Part shown: positions 7,118 through 14,426 of the stretch, piece by piece | How positions within the stretch are numbered: the first letter of the stretch is position 1 | Layout of the letters: every line of letters begins with the position of its first letter | Source of the DNA: CAUTXO01 sp963542625 | Lineage (GTDB): Bacteria > Campylobacterota > Campylobacteria > Campylobacterales > SZUA-545 | Length of the DNA stretch: 20,596 nt | Reading direction: 5' to 3' | NCBI GenBank assembly: GCA_963542625.1 | Contig: CAUTXO010000026.1 | Coordinates: forward strand, 1-20,596 | The notes under the pieces: generated by a model | The model's input: the letters and a program-made list of their open reading frames with translations, nothing else | Databases searched by the model: none | What the model was told of the DNA's origin: nothing | Position numbers and translations under genes: made by a program

Positions 7118-9101
7118 TTGCGCCCCCGTTTTCCGCGCCATTTGGCTCTTGCGGCTTTTGCGCGGCGGCTTCTTTGCTTTGCTCAATTGTTTTATTTTTT
7201 TGCTCGTTTTTTTCTTTTATTTCTTCATACCAGCTGCTTTCTATGCCGTTTGCCTTTTCAAAATCAAGCAAGATCTTGCTAACGGTCTCGCCCGTAATTA
7301 CTTCCACTTCTTGCAATTTTTTCACGATGTCAAGAATGGCGTCCTTGTATTTTTGCAAGTCGTTTTTAACTCTTGTGTAGCGCTCGTTTAGGAACTTAAT
7401 CACAAACTCATCAAGATCTTGCGCTAGCTTCTCGCTGTAATCCTTGCTTTGCGAAAACCCGCCGCCTAAGAATTTGTTTGTTTGCTTTTCCATCACCATA
7501 AGCCCCGCAACATCGCTCATACCGTAGATCGTAACCATCGACTTTATGATGTCCGTCGCGCGCTCAAGGTCGTTTGACGCGCCCGTTGAGATCTCGCCCA
7601 AAAACACGTCTTCTGCCGCGCGCCCAGCAAGGAGCACATCAACTTCGGCAATGAGCTCGTGGCGCTGCATTAAATAGCGGTTTTCTTCGGGCGTGTTTAG
7701 CGTGTAGCCAAGCGCCGCAAGCCCGCGCGGGATAATAGAAACCTTATTAACCTTATGCGCGCCCTTGGTGATCTGCGCGATGACGGCGTGCCCGCTTTCG
7801 TGGTATGCGACGATTTTTTTCTCTTTATCAGAGATCCGCCTGCTTTTCTTTTCAAGCCCCGCAATGGAGCGTTCGACGGCTTCTTTTAGATCCGCTTGCT
7901 CCACACTTTCTTTGTTTTTTCTACCAGCTAAGAGCGTTGCTTCGTTTATAATGTTTGCAAGATCCGCACCCGCTAGCCCAGCGGTAATCGTCGCGATTTC
8001 TTCTAGGTTTATGTCGCTTGCAACCTTAACTTCTTTAATATGCACCTTTAAAATATCCATACGCCCTTTGAAATCGGGCTTATCCACAAGCACTTGGCGG
8101 TCAAATCTGCCCGGCCTAAGTAGTGCTGGATCTAAAACCTCTGGCCTATTCGTAGCGGCTAGGATAATCACGGGCTCGGTTGAGCCAAAGCCGTCCATTT
8201 CCGCAAGGAGCTGGTTTAGCGTTTGCTCGCGCTCGTCATTGCCGCCAAAGCCACTCGCCGCGCGGTTTTTTCCCAAAGCGTCTAGCTCGTCAATAAAAAT
8301 AATCGACGGCGCTTCTTTTTTTGCCTGCTCGAAAAGATCCCGCACTCTTGCCGCACCCACGCCCACAAACATTTCAATAAAGCTAGAAGCAGAAACGGAG
8401 AAAAACGGCACATCAGCTTCGCCTGCTACAGCTTTTGAGAGCAAGGTTTTTCCAGTCCCTGGAGGGCCCACAAGCAAGATCCCCTTAGGGATCTTAGCGC
8501 CCAGCCGCACGTATCTATCGGGGTGGCGCAAAAAGTCTATTATCTCTTTTACTTCTTCTTTTGCTTCTTCGTTGCCCGCCATATCGTCGAATTTTGTCTT
8601 TGGCTTTTCTGAATTGACGAGCTTTTTACTGCTTCCTATGCCTAAGATCCCGCTACCCATATTCTTTTGCACGCGCGAAGTTAGAAGCATCCAAAGCCCA
8701 AAGAATATAAACACGGGCAGCACCCAGCCGAACAAAATGTCGCTTAAAATGTTTTCTTCTGAAAACCCCGCGTATTCAACCTTTTTTTCTTCTAAAAGCG
8801 GCAAAAGATCCTTATCTGGCGAAACTCTTTTAACGATGTATTCGTATCGCCCGTCCGCGCTTAGGGCTTTGATTGTCCCAGCGCTAATCCTTGCCTTGGA
8901 TATCATATCCGTCTTTACGAGCTCTTTGAATTCGTAGTAGCTGACTTGTTTGGCTTGCAATCTTTGCGCGGAGCTTTCAAAATTGCCGCCGTCTCCTGAA
9001 AAATACTTGAAAATAACGATGGCGATGATCGCAAACACCGCAAACACCAAAAGCGGGTTTTGGTTGAAAAAGTTGTTGTTGATATTTTCGTTTTTATTCA
9101 T
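7110..9101 (-). CDS. ftsH: ATP-dependent zinc metalloprotease FtsH
   Basis: Hexameric inner-membrane AAA+ protease that degrades misfolded membrane proteins and some regulators. Order in the 663 residues: TM1 (about 16-34), a periplasmic domain, TM2 (about 122-141), Walker A GPPGTGKT (212-219), Walker B IIFIDE (267-272), second region of homology TNRPEVLDPALLRPGRFDR with the arginine finger, zinc motif HESGH (434-438) with a third ligand Asp near 511 (ASNDLERAT), and a C-terminal helix. The last 25 or so residues (QKNKTIEQSKEAAAQKPQ onward) are a disordered Q/A/G-rich tail. The start overlaps prmA by 4 bp. The same neighbours (prmA, psd-related, pssA) are known in Campylobacter. Confidence 0.99.
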   Translation of the reverse strand: MNKNENINNNFFNQNPLLVFAVFAIIAIVIFKYFSGDGGNFESSAQRLQAKQVSYYEFKELVKTDMISKARISAGTIKALSADGRYEYIVKRVSPDKDLLPLLEEKKVEYAGFSEENILSDILFGWVLPVFIFFGLWMLLTSRVQKNMGSGILGIGSSKKLVNSEKPKTKFDDMAGNEEAKEEVKEIIDFLRHPDRYVRLGAKIPKGILLVGPPGTGKTLLSKAVAGEADVPFFSVSASSFIEMFVGVGAARVRDLFEQAKKEAPSIIFIDELDALGKNRAASGFGGNDEREQTLNQLLAEMDGFGSTEPVIILAATNRPEVLDPALLRPGRFDRQVLVDKPDFKGRMDILKVHIKEVKVASDINLEEIATITAGLAGADLANIINEATLLAGRKNKESVEQADLKEAVERSIAGLEKKSRRISDKEKKIVAYHESGHAVIAQITKGAHKVNKVSIIPRGLAALGYTLNTPEENRYLMQRHELIAEVDVLLAGRAAEDVFLGEISTGASNDLERATDIIKSMVTIYGMSDVAGLMVMEKQTNKFLGGGFSQSKDYSEKLAQDLDEFVIKFLNERYTRVKNDLQKYKDAILDIVKKLQEVEVITGETVSKILLDFEKANGIESSWYEEIKEKNEQKNKTIEQSKEAAAQKPQEPNGAENGGANA

Positions 9102-9868
9102 TCGTCTTCTTTCTTTAATAATAGCGTTACCCAGTCGTGCTCGGTTATTTTTTGCATAAGCGCAAAGCCGCTAAATGCCGCAAGGGTTTTGTCCGCATAT
9201 GGCTCTAAGATCCCGGACAAAATCAGCAGCCCGCGCGCGTTTAGCTTGCTGGCAAAGTCTCTTTTAAAAGTTATAAGTATATCACTAACTAAATTGGCGG
9301 CGATTAGATCGTATTTGCCCTTTGCCGCGGGCAAAGATCCAAGCCAAGAGCGCTGGTGGCTTAAGCCGCTTGCCTTAAAGTGCTCCCTTGCAAGCCTTAT
9401 GGCGTTTTCATCGGTGTCGCAAAAATCTGTTTGCGCGCCTTTAAGCGCTAGCGCCATAGCTAAGATCCCCGTGCCCGTGCCAAGATCTAAGCACCTAAGA
9501 TCTTGCACGTTTAAGTCATCTATGACGCGTAGGCAAGAAGCCGTTGTGGCGTGGCTGCCTGTGCCAAATATCACTTCAGGATCTATGAGAATGTTTTTCT
9601 TGCCTTGCTTTGGTTTGTGCCAGCTTGTGTGAATGTAAAAATCCCCAACTTCAACTGGATCTATTGTTTTTTGATACTCTTGCACCCAGTTTGTGTCGTC
9701 TTGGTGGCTAATTTGGACGGAGTAGTCAAGATCTTCGCCAAGATCTCTTGCAAAAGCCTTTATTGTATTTTCAAGTAGCGGGATTTGATTTTCTTCTATA
9801 TTTAGCCTTAGGTAATCGCCGTCTAAAACAACCGCGCAGGCGCAACAGTCTGCCAAAACGCCTTGCAA
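9098..9868 (-). CDS. prmA: Ribosomal protein L11 methyltransferase
   Basis: SAM-dependent methylase of ribosomal protein L11. The class I motif is clear (CLDLGTGTGILAMALALKGA, with the acidic residue in FCDTDENA). It is preceded by the PrmA-specific block DPEVIFGTGSHATT and followed by YDLIAANLVSDIL. The only canonical start available is TTG at 9868, giving 256 residues. The frame remains open upstream through about 55 bp of non-cheY DNA and reads QITIYIAKYAEF, which looks like the first PrmA strand and helix. That stretch holds no ATG, GTG or TTG, so the true start may be ATT or ATA, or the sequence may have an error. It overlaps ftsH by 4 bp. Confidence 0.93.
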   Translation of the reverse strand: MQGVLADCCACAVVLDGDYLRLNIEENQIPLLENTIKAFARDLGEDLDYSVQISHQDDTNWVQEYQKTIDPVEVGDFYIHTSWHKPKQGKKNILIDPEVIFGTGSHATTASCLRVIDDLNVQDLRCLDLGTGTGILAMALALKGAQTDFCDTDENAIRLAREHFKASGLSHQRSWLGSLPAAKGKYDLIAANLVSDILITFKRDFASKLNARGLLILSGILEPYADKTLAAFSGFALMQKITEHDWVTLLLKKEDE

Positions 9869-9924
9869 AAACTCGGCGTATTTAGCTATGTAAATGGTAA
9901 TTTGTTTGTGAAAAACTTGTTTTA

Positions 9925-10296
9925 TTACGCTGTTCCCAAAACGGCTTCTAGCTTTTCTTTTAGCACTTGCGGCGTAAAAGGCTTAACGATGTAATTATTC
10001 ACGCCCGCTTTTAGCGCGGTGATAACTTCTGTTTTTCCGCCTTCAGTTGTTACCATAATAATAGGCATATCCTCGTATTTTTTATCGGCGCGCACTTTTT
10101 TCACAAGCTCTAAGCCGTTCATTTCCGGCATATTCCAGTCCGTAATTAAAACATTAATGCCTTCGTTTTGTTGCAAAACTTCCCAAGCTTGCACGCCGTG
10201 CTCGCCCTCAAAAAGTTCTGTATAACCCAAACGATTAAGTGTATTTTTTATGATCCGTCTCATTGTAGAGCTGTCATCGACTACTAGTATCTTCAA
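9925..10296 (-). CDS. cheY: Chemotaxis response regulator CheY
   Basis: Single-domain receiver that, when phosphorylated by CheA, binds the flagellar switch protein FliM. The acidic pair Asp7-Asp8 (VVDDSSTMRR), phosphorylation site Asp53 (LITDWNMPEMNGL), Thr83 (MVTTEGGK) and Lys105 (YIVKPFTP) are all present. The protein closely matches Helicobacter and Campylobacter CheY. I chose TTG at 10296, giving M-K-I-L-V-V-D-D and 123 residues, because AGGAG lies just upstream; a TTG at 10311 would place that ribosome binding site inside the gene. It stands apart from other chemotaxis genes, between hisA and prmA. Confidence 0.97.
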   Translation of the reverse strand: MKILVVDDSSTMRRIIKNTLNRLGYTELFEGEHGVQAWEVLQQNEGINVLITDWNMPEMNGLELVKKVRADKKYEDMPIIMVTTEGGKTEVITALKAGVNNYIVKPFTPQVLKEKLEAVLGTA

Positions 10297-10336
10297 GAAT
10301 ACTCCTATCAAAAGGCTTTTTTAAACAGCCGCCATT

Positions 10337-11047
10337 TTACTTAAAAATCTTTAAAGCTTCTTTAAGATCTAGCGCCCCTTCGTAAAACGCCTTACCTATT
10401 ATTGCGCCGTCAATCGTCCCAAGATCTTGGAGCTTTTCTAGATCTTGCATAGATCTTAAACCCCCGCTTGCAATCGTGAATAAACCGCACGCCTGCTTGA
10501 TTTGCGCGGTAAATTCAGCGTTTATGCCCTCTAACGTGCCGTCTTTGGAAATGTCCGTGCAAATGACGGCTTGCACTTTGGAGTTTTGATACTCTCTTGC
10601 TAGATCCTGTGCCCTTATTGCCGTTTGGCTCGCCCAGCCGCCAACGCTAACAAAACCGTCCTTGGCGTCTATCCCCACGGCGATGTTATACCTTTGCGCT
10701 AGCTCCTTTACAAGGCGCGGATCCCTAGCCGCTAGCGAGCCCAAAATGCACCTCTGCACGCCAAGCCCAAAGTAAAATTCAAGCGTCTTTTCATCGCGAA
10801 TGCCGCCGCCAACTTGGATCTCTAGCCCGGTATTTTTTGCAATATTTTCTATCGTTTTTGCGTTCATAGCCTTTGCGGCAAAGGCACCGTCAAGATCCAC
10901 CACGTGCAAATGCCTAGCGCCCATATCTTCAAACGCCCTAGCTAGATCCGCCGGCGTGCTTGAGTAGATCTTGGCTGAGCTCATCAGCCCCTTTGTGAGC
11001 CTTACGGCCTTGCCGCCTTTTAGATCTATTGCCGGGTAGAGTGTCAT
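10337..11047 (-). CDS. hisA: Phosphoribosylformimino-5-aminoimidazole carboxamide ribotide isomerase
   Basis: Fourth step of histidine synthesis, opening the sugar of ProFAR to PRFAR. The 236-residue TIM barrel shows the catalytic base Asp8 (YPAIDLKGGKAVRL), VVDLDGAF, the phosphate-binding EIQVGGGIR, VGIDAKDG with the second catalytic Asp, CTDISKDGTLEG and ASGGLRSMQDL. It starts 7 bp after hisH stops, and PRFAR is the next substrate used by HisH-HisF, so the pair forms a small his operon. hisF is not in the window. The gene carries about ten RGATCY sites, several in nonconserved surface segments (LQDLGT, RAQDLARE). Confidence 0.97.
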   Translation of the reverse strand: MTLYPAIDLKGGKAVRLTKGLMSSAKIYSSTPADLARAFEDMGARHLHVVDLDGAFAAKAMNAKTIENIAKNTGLEIQVGGGIRDEKTLEFYFGLGVQRCILGSLAARDPRLVKELAQRYNIAVGIDAKDGFVSVGGWASQTAIRAQDLAREYQNSKVQAVICTDISKDGTLEGINAEFTAQIKQACGLFTIASGGLRSMQDLEKLQDLGTIDGAIIGKAFYEGALDLKEALKIFK

Positions 11048-11054
11048 TTTTGTC

Positions 11055-11660
11055 CTATTTGCAGAAGTTTTCTAGTATTTTTAAGCCGTTTTTGTGGCTT
11101 TTTTCCGGGTGCGGTTGGAGCCCAAAGATGTTGTCTTTTTGCAGCGCGGCGCTAAACTCTTTGCCGTAAAACGCCGTTGCTACCGTAAATTCCGTAACCG
11201 GGCAATAATAAGAATGCACAAAATAAAGATACGGCGGCGCGTCAAGTCCTTTAAAGATCCCAGTCGCCGCGCTCTTATAAGAGATCTTGTTCCAGCCCAT
11301 ATGCGGGATCTTAACGCCTGGCGCTTTGCTAAATTTTAAAACGTTTCCGTCAAAAAACCCAAAGCCGCTACAAGGCCCCGCGCATTCAGCGGAGCTTTTA
11401 AAGAGCAATTGCATTCCAAGGCATATGCCAAGAAGATCCTTGCCGGTTTTTACGTAATCTATCACGGCAGCTTTAAAGCCGCTTGTTTCTAGGCTTTTTG
11501 CCGCGTCCCCAAAGGCGCCAACGCCCGGCAAAATTAATTTATCGCAAGCTTTCACGTCGTGCGGATCCTTTAGTAACCGCGCTTTTTTGCCTATTTTTTC
11601 AAAAGAATTCACAAGGCTTGCTATGTTTCCCATACCATAATTTATAATGCCGATGTCCAA
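11055..11660 (-). CDS. hisH: Imidazole glycerol phosphate synthase, glutamine amidotransferase subunit
   Basis: Supplies ammonia from glutamine to HisF, making imidazole glycerol phosphate and AICAR. Class I amidotransferase triad: nucleophile Cys in LLGICLGMQLLF, with His and Glu in LQPHPEKSHKNG. The N-terminus DIGIINYGMGNI and the oxyanion strand LILPGVGAFGDA are typical, and 201 residues is normal. The start is TTG at 11660; AAAGGA lies 6 bases upstream and the family begins exactly there. It is the first gene of the - strand series. A TATAAT on the - strand at 11681-11686 puts the likely transcription start 10-15 bases before the coding region. Confidence 0.97.
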   Translation of the reverse strand: MDIGIINYGMGNIASLVNSFEKIGKKARLLKDPHDVKACDKLILPGVGAFGDAAKSLETSGFKAAVIDYVKTGKDLLGICLGMQLLFKSSAECAGPCSGFGFFDGNVLKFSKAPGVKIPHMGWNKISYKSAATGIFKGLDAPPYLYFVHSYYCPVTEFTVATAFYGKEFSAALQKDNIFGLQPHPEKSHKNGLKILENFCK

Positions 11661-11680
11661 GCGTGTCCTTTAGCGCGGGA

Positions 11681-11686
11681 ATTATA
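11681..11686 (-). promoter_or_regulatory. -10 element for the hisH-hisA series
   Basis: TATAAT on the - strand, 21 bases before the TTG start of hisH, followed by AAAGGA. It sits in the divergent hisH-rpmE gap. There is no clear -35, as is usual in Campylobacterota. Confidence 0.6.
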
Positions 11687-11713
11687 AATTAATGAGCTTT
11701 AAGCTTTGAAAAG

Positions 11714-11719
11714 TATAAT
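11714..11719 (+). promoter_or_regulatory. -10 element for rpmE
   Basis: AGTATAATT, 29 bases before the GTG start of rpmE, with an AAAGG ribosome binding site in between. It is divergent from the hisH promoter, the two -10 boxes being 27 bp apart, so polymerases or regulators at the two could interfere. Confidence 0.7.
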
Positions 11720-11747
11720 TCGCGCTTACGAATTTTAAAGGCTTAGC

Positions 11748-11948
11748 GTGAAAAAAGACCTACATCCTCAACTTATGGAATGCAAAGTTACTTGTGTTTG
11801 CGGCAATTCTTTTACCGTTCAATCGACTGTGGAAAAAATGAATATAGATATTTGCGACAAATGCCACCCGTTCTACACCGGGCAAAACAAGATGGTAGAT
11901 ACAACCGGGCGTGTGGATAAATTCAAGAAAAAATACGGTATGGCTTAG
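11748..11948 (+). CDS. rpmE: 50S ribosomal protein L31
   Basis: Small 66-residue protein of the large subunit that bridges to the 30S head. It is the zinc-binding (C+) form: Cys16 and Cys18 in CVCGNSF and the pair in ICDKCHPFYTG complete the site. The basic tail RVDKFKKKYGMA is typical. The start is GTG at 11748 with AAAGG upstream and a TATAAT at 11714. It heads the + strand cluster, and the stop codon is followed at once by the TTG start of rsmI (TAGTTG), as in the C. jejuni rpmE-rsmI-rlmB order. Confidence 0.97.
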   Translation: MKKDLHPQLMECKVTCVCGNSFTVQSTVEKMNIDICDKCHPFYTGQNKMVDTTGRVDKFKKKYGMA

Positions 11949-12773
11949 TTGCTAACCTTTGTTCCTACACCGATAGGAAATTTAGAAGACATAACTTACA
12001 GATCCATTAGGAAAATCCAAGAAGCCGAGATCTTTATTTGCGAAGACACTCGGCTATCTAAAAAGCTTTTAAACCTTTTAAATACTCATTTTAACCTTGC
12101 CATAGACGCCGGATCTAAGACCTTTCTTACGCTCAATTCTCACACGCGTGGCGCTGAAATTGACGCAATGGCTAAGATCTTGCAAGAAAAATCCTGCGTT
12201 TTTTTAAGCGACGCGGGTATGCCTTGCATTAGCGACCCCGGTCAAAGCCTTGTTGCCTACTGCCAAGAAAAGGGCATAAAATATGAGTTTTTGCCCGGCG
12301 CTTCTGCTGCGGCGCTTGCCTATGCTATGAGCGGTTTTGAAGACAAGGAGTTTGTGTTTTTTGGCTTTTTACACAACACAAATCCAAAAAGGGGCGAAGA
12401 TCTAAGCGCGGTTTTGAATATGCCCTACCCGGTTGTAATTTACGAAAGCCCTAAGCGGATCTTATCTCTTGCTACGGATCTTGCGGCAAAGGATCCCGCG
12501 CGGACGGTGTTTGCGGCAAAGGAGCTAACGAAAATGCACGAGTTTTTCATCAAAAAACCAGCCGGTGATTTGCCGCAGATCTTAGGCGGGGTGGATCTTA
12601 GGGGCGAATGGTGCTTGGTAATAAGCGGGCAAAAAAAGGGCTTGGATCTTGACCTATTAGAAGCCAAGATCTTAGGGCTAGATCTCCGTCCTAAAGAAAA
12701 GGCGCGCTTGCTAGCTCATCTTAGCTGCAAGCCCGCCGCTTATTGGTATGAGCGGATTGTTAGTCAAAGTTAA
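11949..12773 (+). CDS. rsmI: 16S rRNA (cytidine-1402-2'-O)-methyltransferase
   Basis: SAM-dependent 2'-O-methylase that modifies C1402 in the 30S decoding centre. Tetrapyrrole-methylase-type fold: MLTFVPTPIGNLEDIT at the N-terminus, the ICEDTR signature, FLSDAGMPCISDPG (SAM-binding loop), LPGASAAALAYAMSGF, and the later YESPKRI and FAAKELTKMHE. 274 residues is full length. The start is TTG directly after the rpmE stop, fixed by alignment to M-L-x-F-x-P-T-P-I-G-N; no strong ribosome binding site, so termination-reinitiation is likely. The C-terminal 40 residues carry repeated DL units (LDLDLLEAKILGLDLRP) written by RGATCY sites. Confidence 0.96.
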   Translation: MLTFVPTPIGNLEDITYRSIRKIQEAEIFICEDTRLSKKLLNLLNTHFNLAIDAGSKTFLTLNSHTRGAEIDAMAKILQEKSCVFLSDAGMPCISDPGQSLVAYCQEKGIKYEFLPGASAAALAYAMSGFEDKEFVFFGFLHNTNPKRGEDLSAVLNMPYPVVIYESPKRILSLATDLAAKDPARTVFAAKELTKMHEFFIKKPAGDLPQILGGVDLRGEWCLVISGQKKGLDLDLLEAKILGLDLRPKEKARLLAHLSCKPAAYWYERIVSQS

Positions 12774-12778
12774 AATGA

Positions 12779-12784
12779 TATAAT
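12779..12784 (+). promoter_or_regulatory. -10 element of a leaderless rlmB promoter
   Basis: TGATATAAT (extended -10) is followed by only six bases (CGCGCG) before the ATG at 12791. Transcription would start at or within a base or two of the ATG, giving a leaderless mRNA. No ribosome binding site is present in the 17-bp gap. Confidence 0.5.
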
Positions 12785-12790
12785 CGCGCG

Positions 12791-13477
12791 ATGATCGTTT
12801 ATGGCAAGCAACCTTTTGTGTTTTTGTTGGAGCAAGCCCCGCAGAAAATAAAAAAAGTTTTTTTGGCAAAAGAGATTGACAAAAGGCTTTTTTCTAAGAT
12901 TTCGCGGCTTGGTGTGGAGATAATCCGCCTAGATTTTAAAAAGGCGCAAAGTTTGGCAAAGGGTAAAAATCATCAAGGGTTTTTTGCGGAAATTGACGAT
13001 ATTTTGCCGCTAGAAGCGCGCGAGGCTAAGAGCTTTTCTTCTTTGGTCGTTTTGTGTGGCGTTAGCGACGCGGGCAACGTCGGTGCGATTGCAAGAAGCG
13101 CGTATGCAATGGGCGTTGAAGCGCTTGCGGTAACGGGGCAGGCGGCTTTTAATATGGAAAGCGCGATTAGAACAAGCAGCGCGGCGGCTATTAATTTGCC
13201 GATTATTTTTGAGAAAAATCCGCTTGAGCTTGTGAATATTCTTAAAACGCAGGGGTTTTTTCTAGCCGGTGCGGTTAAAAACGGGCAGGAAAATATTGCG
13301 CCAAATGGAAAAATCGCGCTGTTTTTGGGTAGCGAAGATCAGGGTTTAGGGGATAAAATATTGAAAAAAATGGACGGCTCGGTTGGCATTAGAATGAAAA
13401 ATAACTTTGATTCACTCAACGTCTCCGCCGCAGCCGCCATTCTAATAGATAGGATTTTTAATGGATTGCTTAGATGA
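12791..13477 (+). CDS. rlmB: SpoU-family RNA 2'-O-ribose methyltransferase (RlmB/TrmH-like)
   Basis: SPOUT methylase acting on rRNA or tRNA; in this gene order it is normally called the 23S rRNA G2251 methylase. All three SpoU motifs are present: motif 1 (SDAGNVGAIARSAYAMG, with the catalytic Arg), motif 2 (IALFLGSEDQGLGDKIL) and motif 3 (IRMKNNFDSLNVSAAAAILI). An N-terminal substrate-binding domain starts IVYGKQPFVFLLEQ. The exact target site cannot be read from sequence. It has its own TATAAT six bases before the ATG. No RGATCY site was seen in 687 bp and its codons are more AT-rich than its neighbours', which may mean a different history. The next gene overlaps its end by 17 bp. Confidence 0.93.
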   Translation: MIVYGKQPFVFLLEQAPQKIKKVFLAKEIDKRLFSKISRLGVEIIRLDFKKAQSLAKGKNHQGFFAEIDDILPLEAREAKSFSSLVVLCGVSDAGNVGAIARSAYAMGVEALAVTGQAAFNMESAIRTSSAAAINLPIIFEKNPLELVNILKTQGFFLAGAVKNGQENIAPNGKIALFLGSEDQGLGDKILKKMDGSVGIRMKNNFDSLNVSAAAAILIDRIFNGLLR

Positions 13478-14426
13478 AATAAAAGAGATGAACCTTAGAG
13501 AGGTCTCGGAAAAAACGCACATTTCAATCACCGAGCTTGAAGCGCTGATTAAAAAGGATTTTTCAAAGTTTAATCACACAAAAGCGGTTGGTTTTACGAA
13601 AATTTTCAAGCGCGATTACGGCATAGATCTTACGCCTTGGCTAAAGGCTTACGAGCAAGAAGCAGACGTTGAAAAAGAAGAGATCTTCATCGTCCCCGAG
13701 ACAAAAAAGCGCTTTTTTAACTTCAAATTTATCTACATTTTGTTTTTTATTTTGGTCGTGATCTTAGGCATTATTTTGTATTCCGCCATTCACACAGGAT
13801 CTAGCGCAAAAACAGACAGGCCAGAAGCCACCGCGCAAGCAGCAAAGGTCATAGAAAACGCCGCAGAGCAAGCCACGCAAGATGAAGCGCAAGAAAACAG
13901 CCTTAGCGATATACTAGGCACAAGCACTAGCGCCGATGAAAATAGCAGCGCACCGGGCGCGGATGCGGGAGCAGATCTAAGCGCTGGCGCAGAAGAAAAC
14001 CTAAGTGTCAGCAGCGCGCAAAGCACGCAAGAAGCAGCCAAAGATCCGCAAGGCGCATATAGCGAGCAGGGCTTGCAAAGCGCGCCTAGCGCACAAAACG
14101 CCAAAACCGCAGAAAGCGCGGAGAAAATGCCAGCAAACCCTTTGCCAACAAGTGTTTCTATTAGATCATATCAAGATCTGTGGATCGGCGTGAAAAACGA
14201 AACGACGGGCAAAAGTATGCAAACAACGATAAACGGCGAGTTTAAGCTTAACCCCGAGCACAACTACACCATTGTTTTTGGGCACGGGTTTTTTAACTTA
14301 ATTGCAGATAAGGAAGTTATAAAATCCAAGCTAAGTGGCTTGCAGCAATACTCCTTTAGAAATGGCAAATTCACAAAAGAAGCGTATAGATCCAAAAAAC
14401 CGGCGGAAGAAAATGACGCGCAATGA
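13461..14426 (+). CDS. RodZ-like HTH membrane protein with low-complexity linker
   Basis: 321 residues: an N-terminal helix-turn-helix-like domain (REVSEKTHISITELEALI, then TKAVGFTKIFKRDYGIDL), one membrane helix (about residues 92-110, FIYILFFILVVILGIILYS), a periplasmic linker of about 115 residues rich in A, S, E and Q, and a C-terminal beta domain (SIRSYQDLWIGVKNET, then YTIVFGHGFFNLIADKEV). This is the RodZ-type layout: cytoplasmic HTH, one TM, periplasmic DUF4115-like domain. C. jejuni has a comparable protein at this locus. A link to MreB and cell shape is inferred from architecture only. AGGA lies 8 bases before the ATG. The linker shares DNA segments with the ogt insert. Confidence 0.8.
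   Translation: MDCLDEIKEMNLREVSEKTHISITELEALIKKDFSKFNHTKAVGFTKIFKRDYGIDLTPWLKAYEQEADVEKEEIFIVPETKKRFFNFKFIYILFFILVVILGIILYSAIHTGSSAKTDRPEATAQAAKVIENAAEQATQDEAQENSLSDILGTSTSADENSSAPGADAGADLSAGAEENLSVSSAQSTQEAAKDPQGAYSEQGLQSAPSAQNAKTAESAEKMPANPLPTSVSIRSYQDLWIGVKNETTGKSMQTTINGEFKLNPEHNYTIVFGHGFFNLIADKEVIKSKLSGLQQYSFRNGKFTKEAYRSKKPAEENDAQ

Noticed and set aside
7765..8937. Long open frame (390 codons) opposite ftsH
   Set aside because: Shadow of ftsH. The protein is serine/phenylalanine-rich with no domain, and ftsH itself is certain.
13790..14104. Open frame on the - strand opposite the RodZ-like linker
   Set aside because: Cys/Ala/Ser-rich mirror of low-complexity coding DNA with no start signal.
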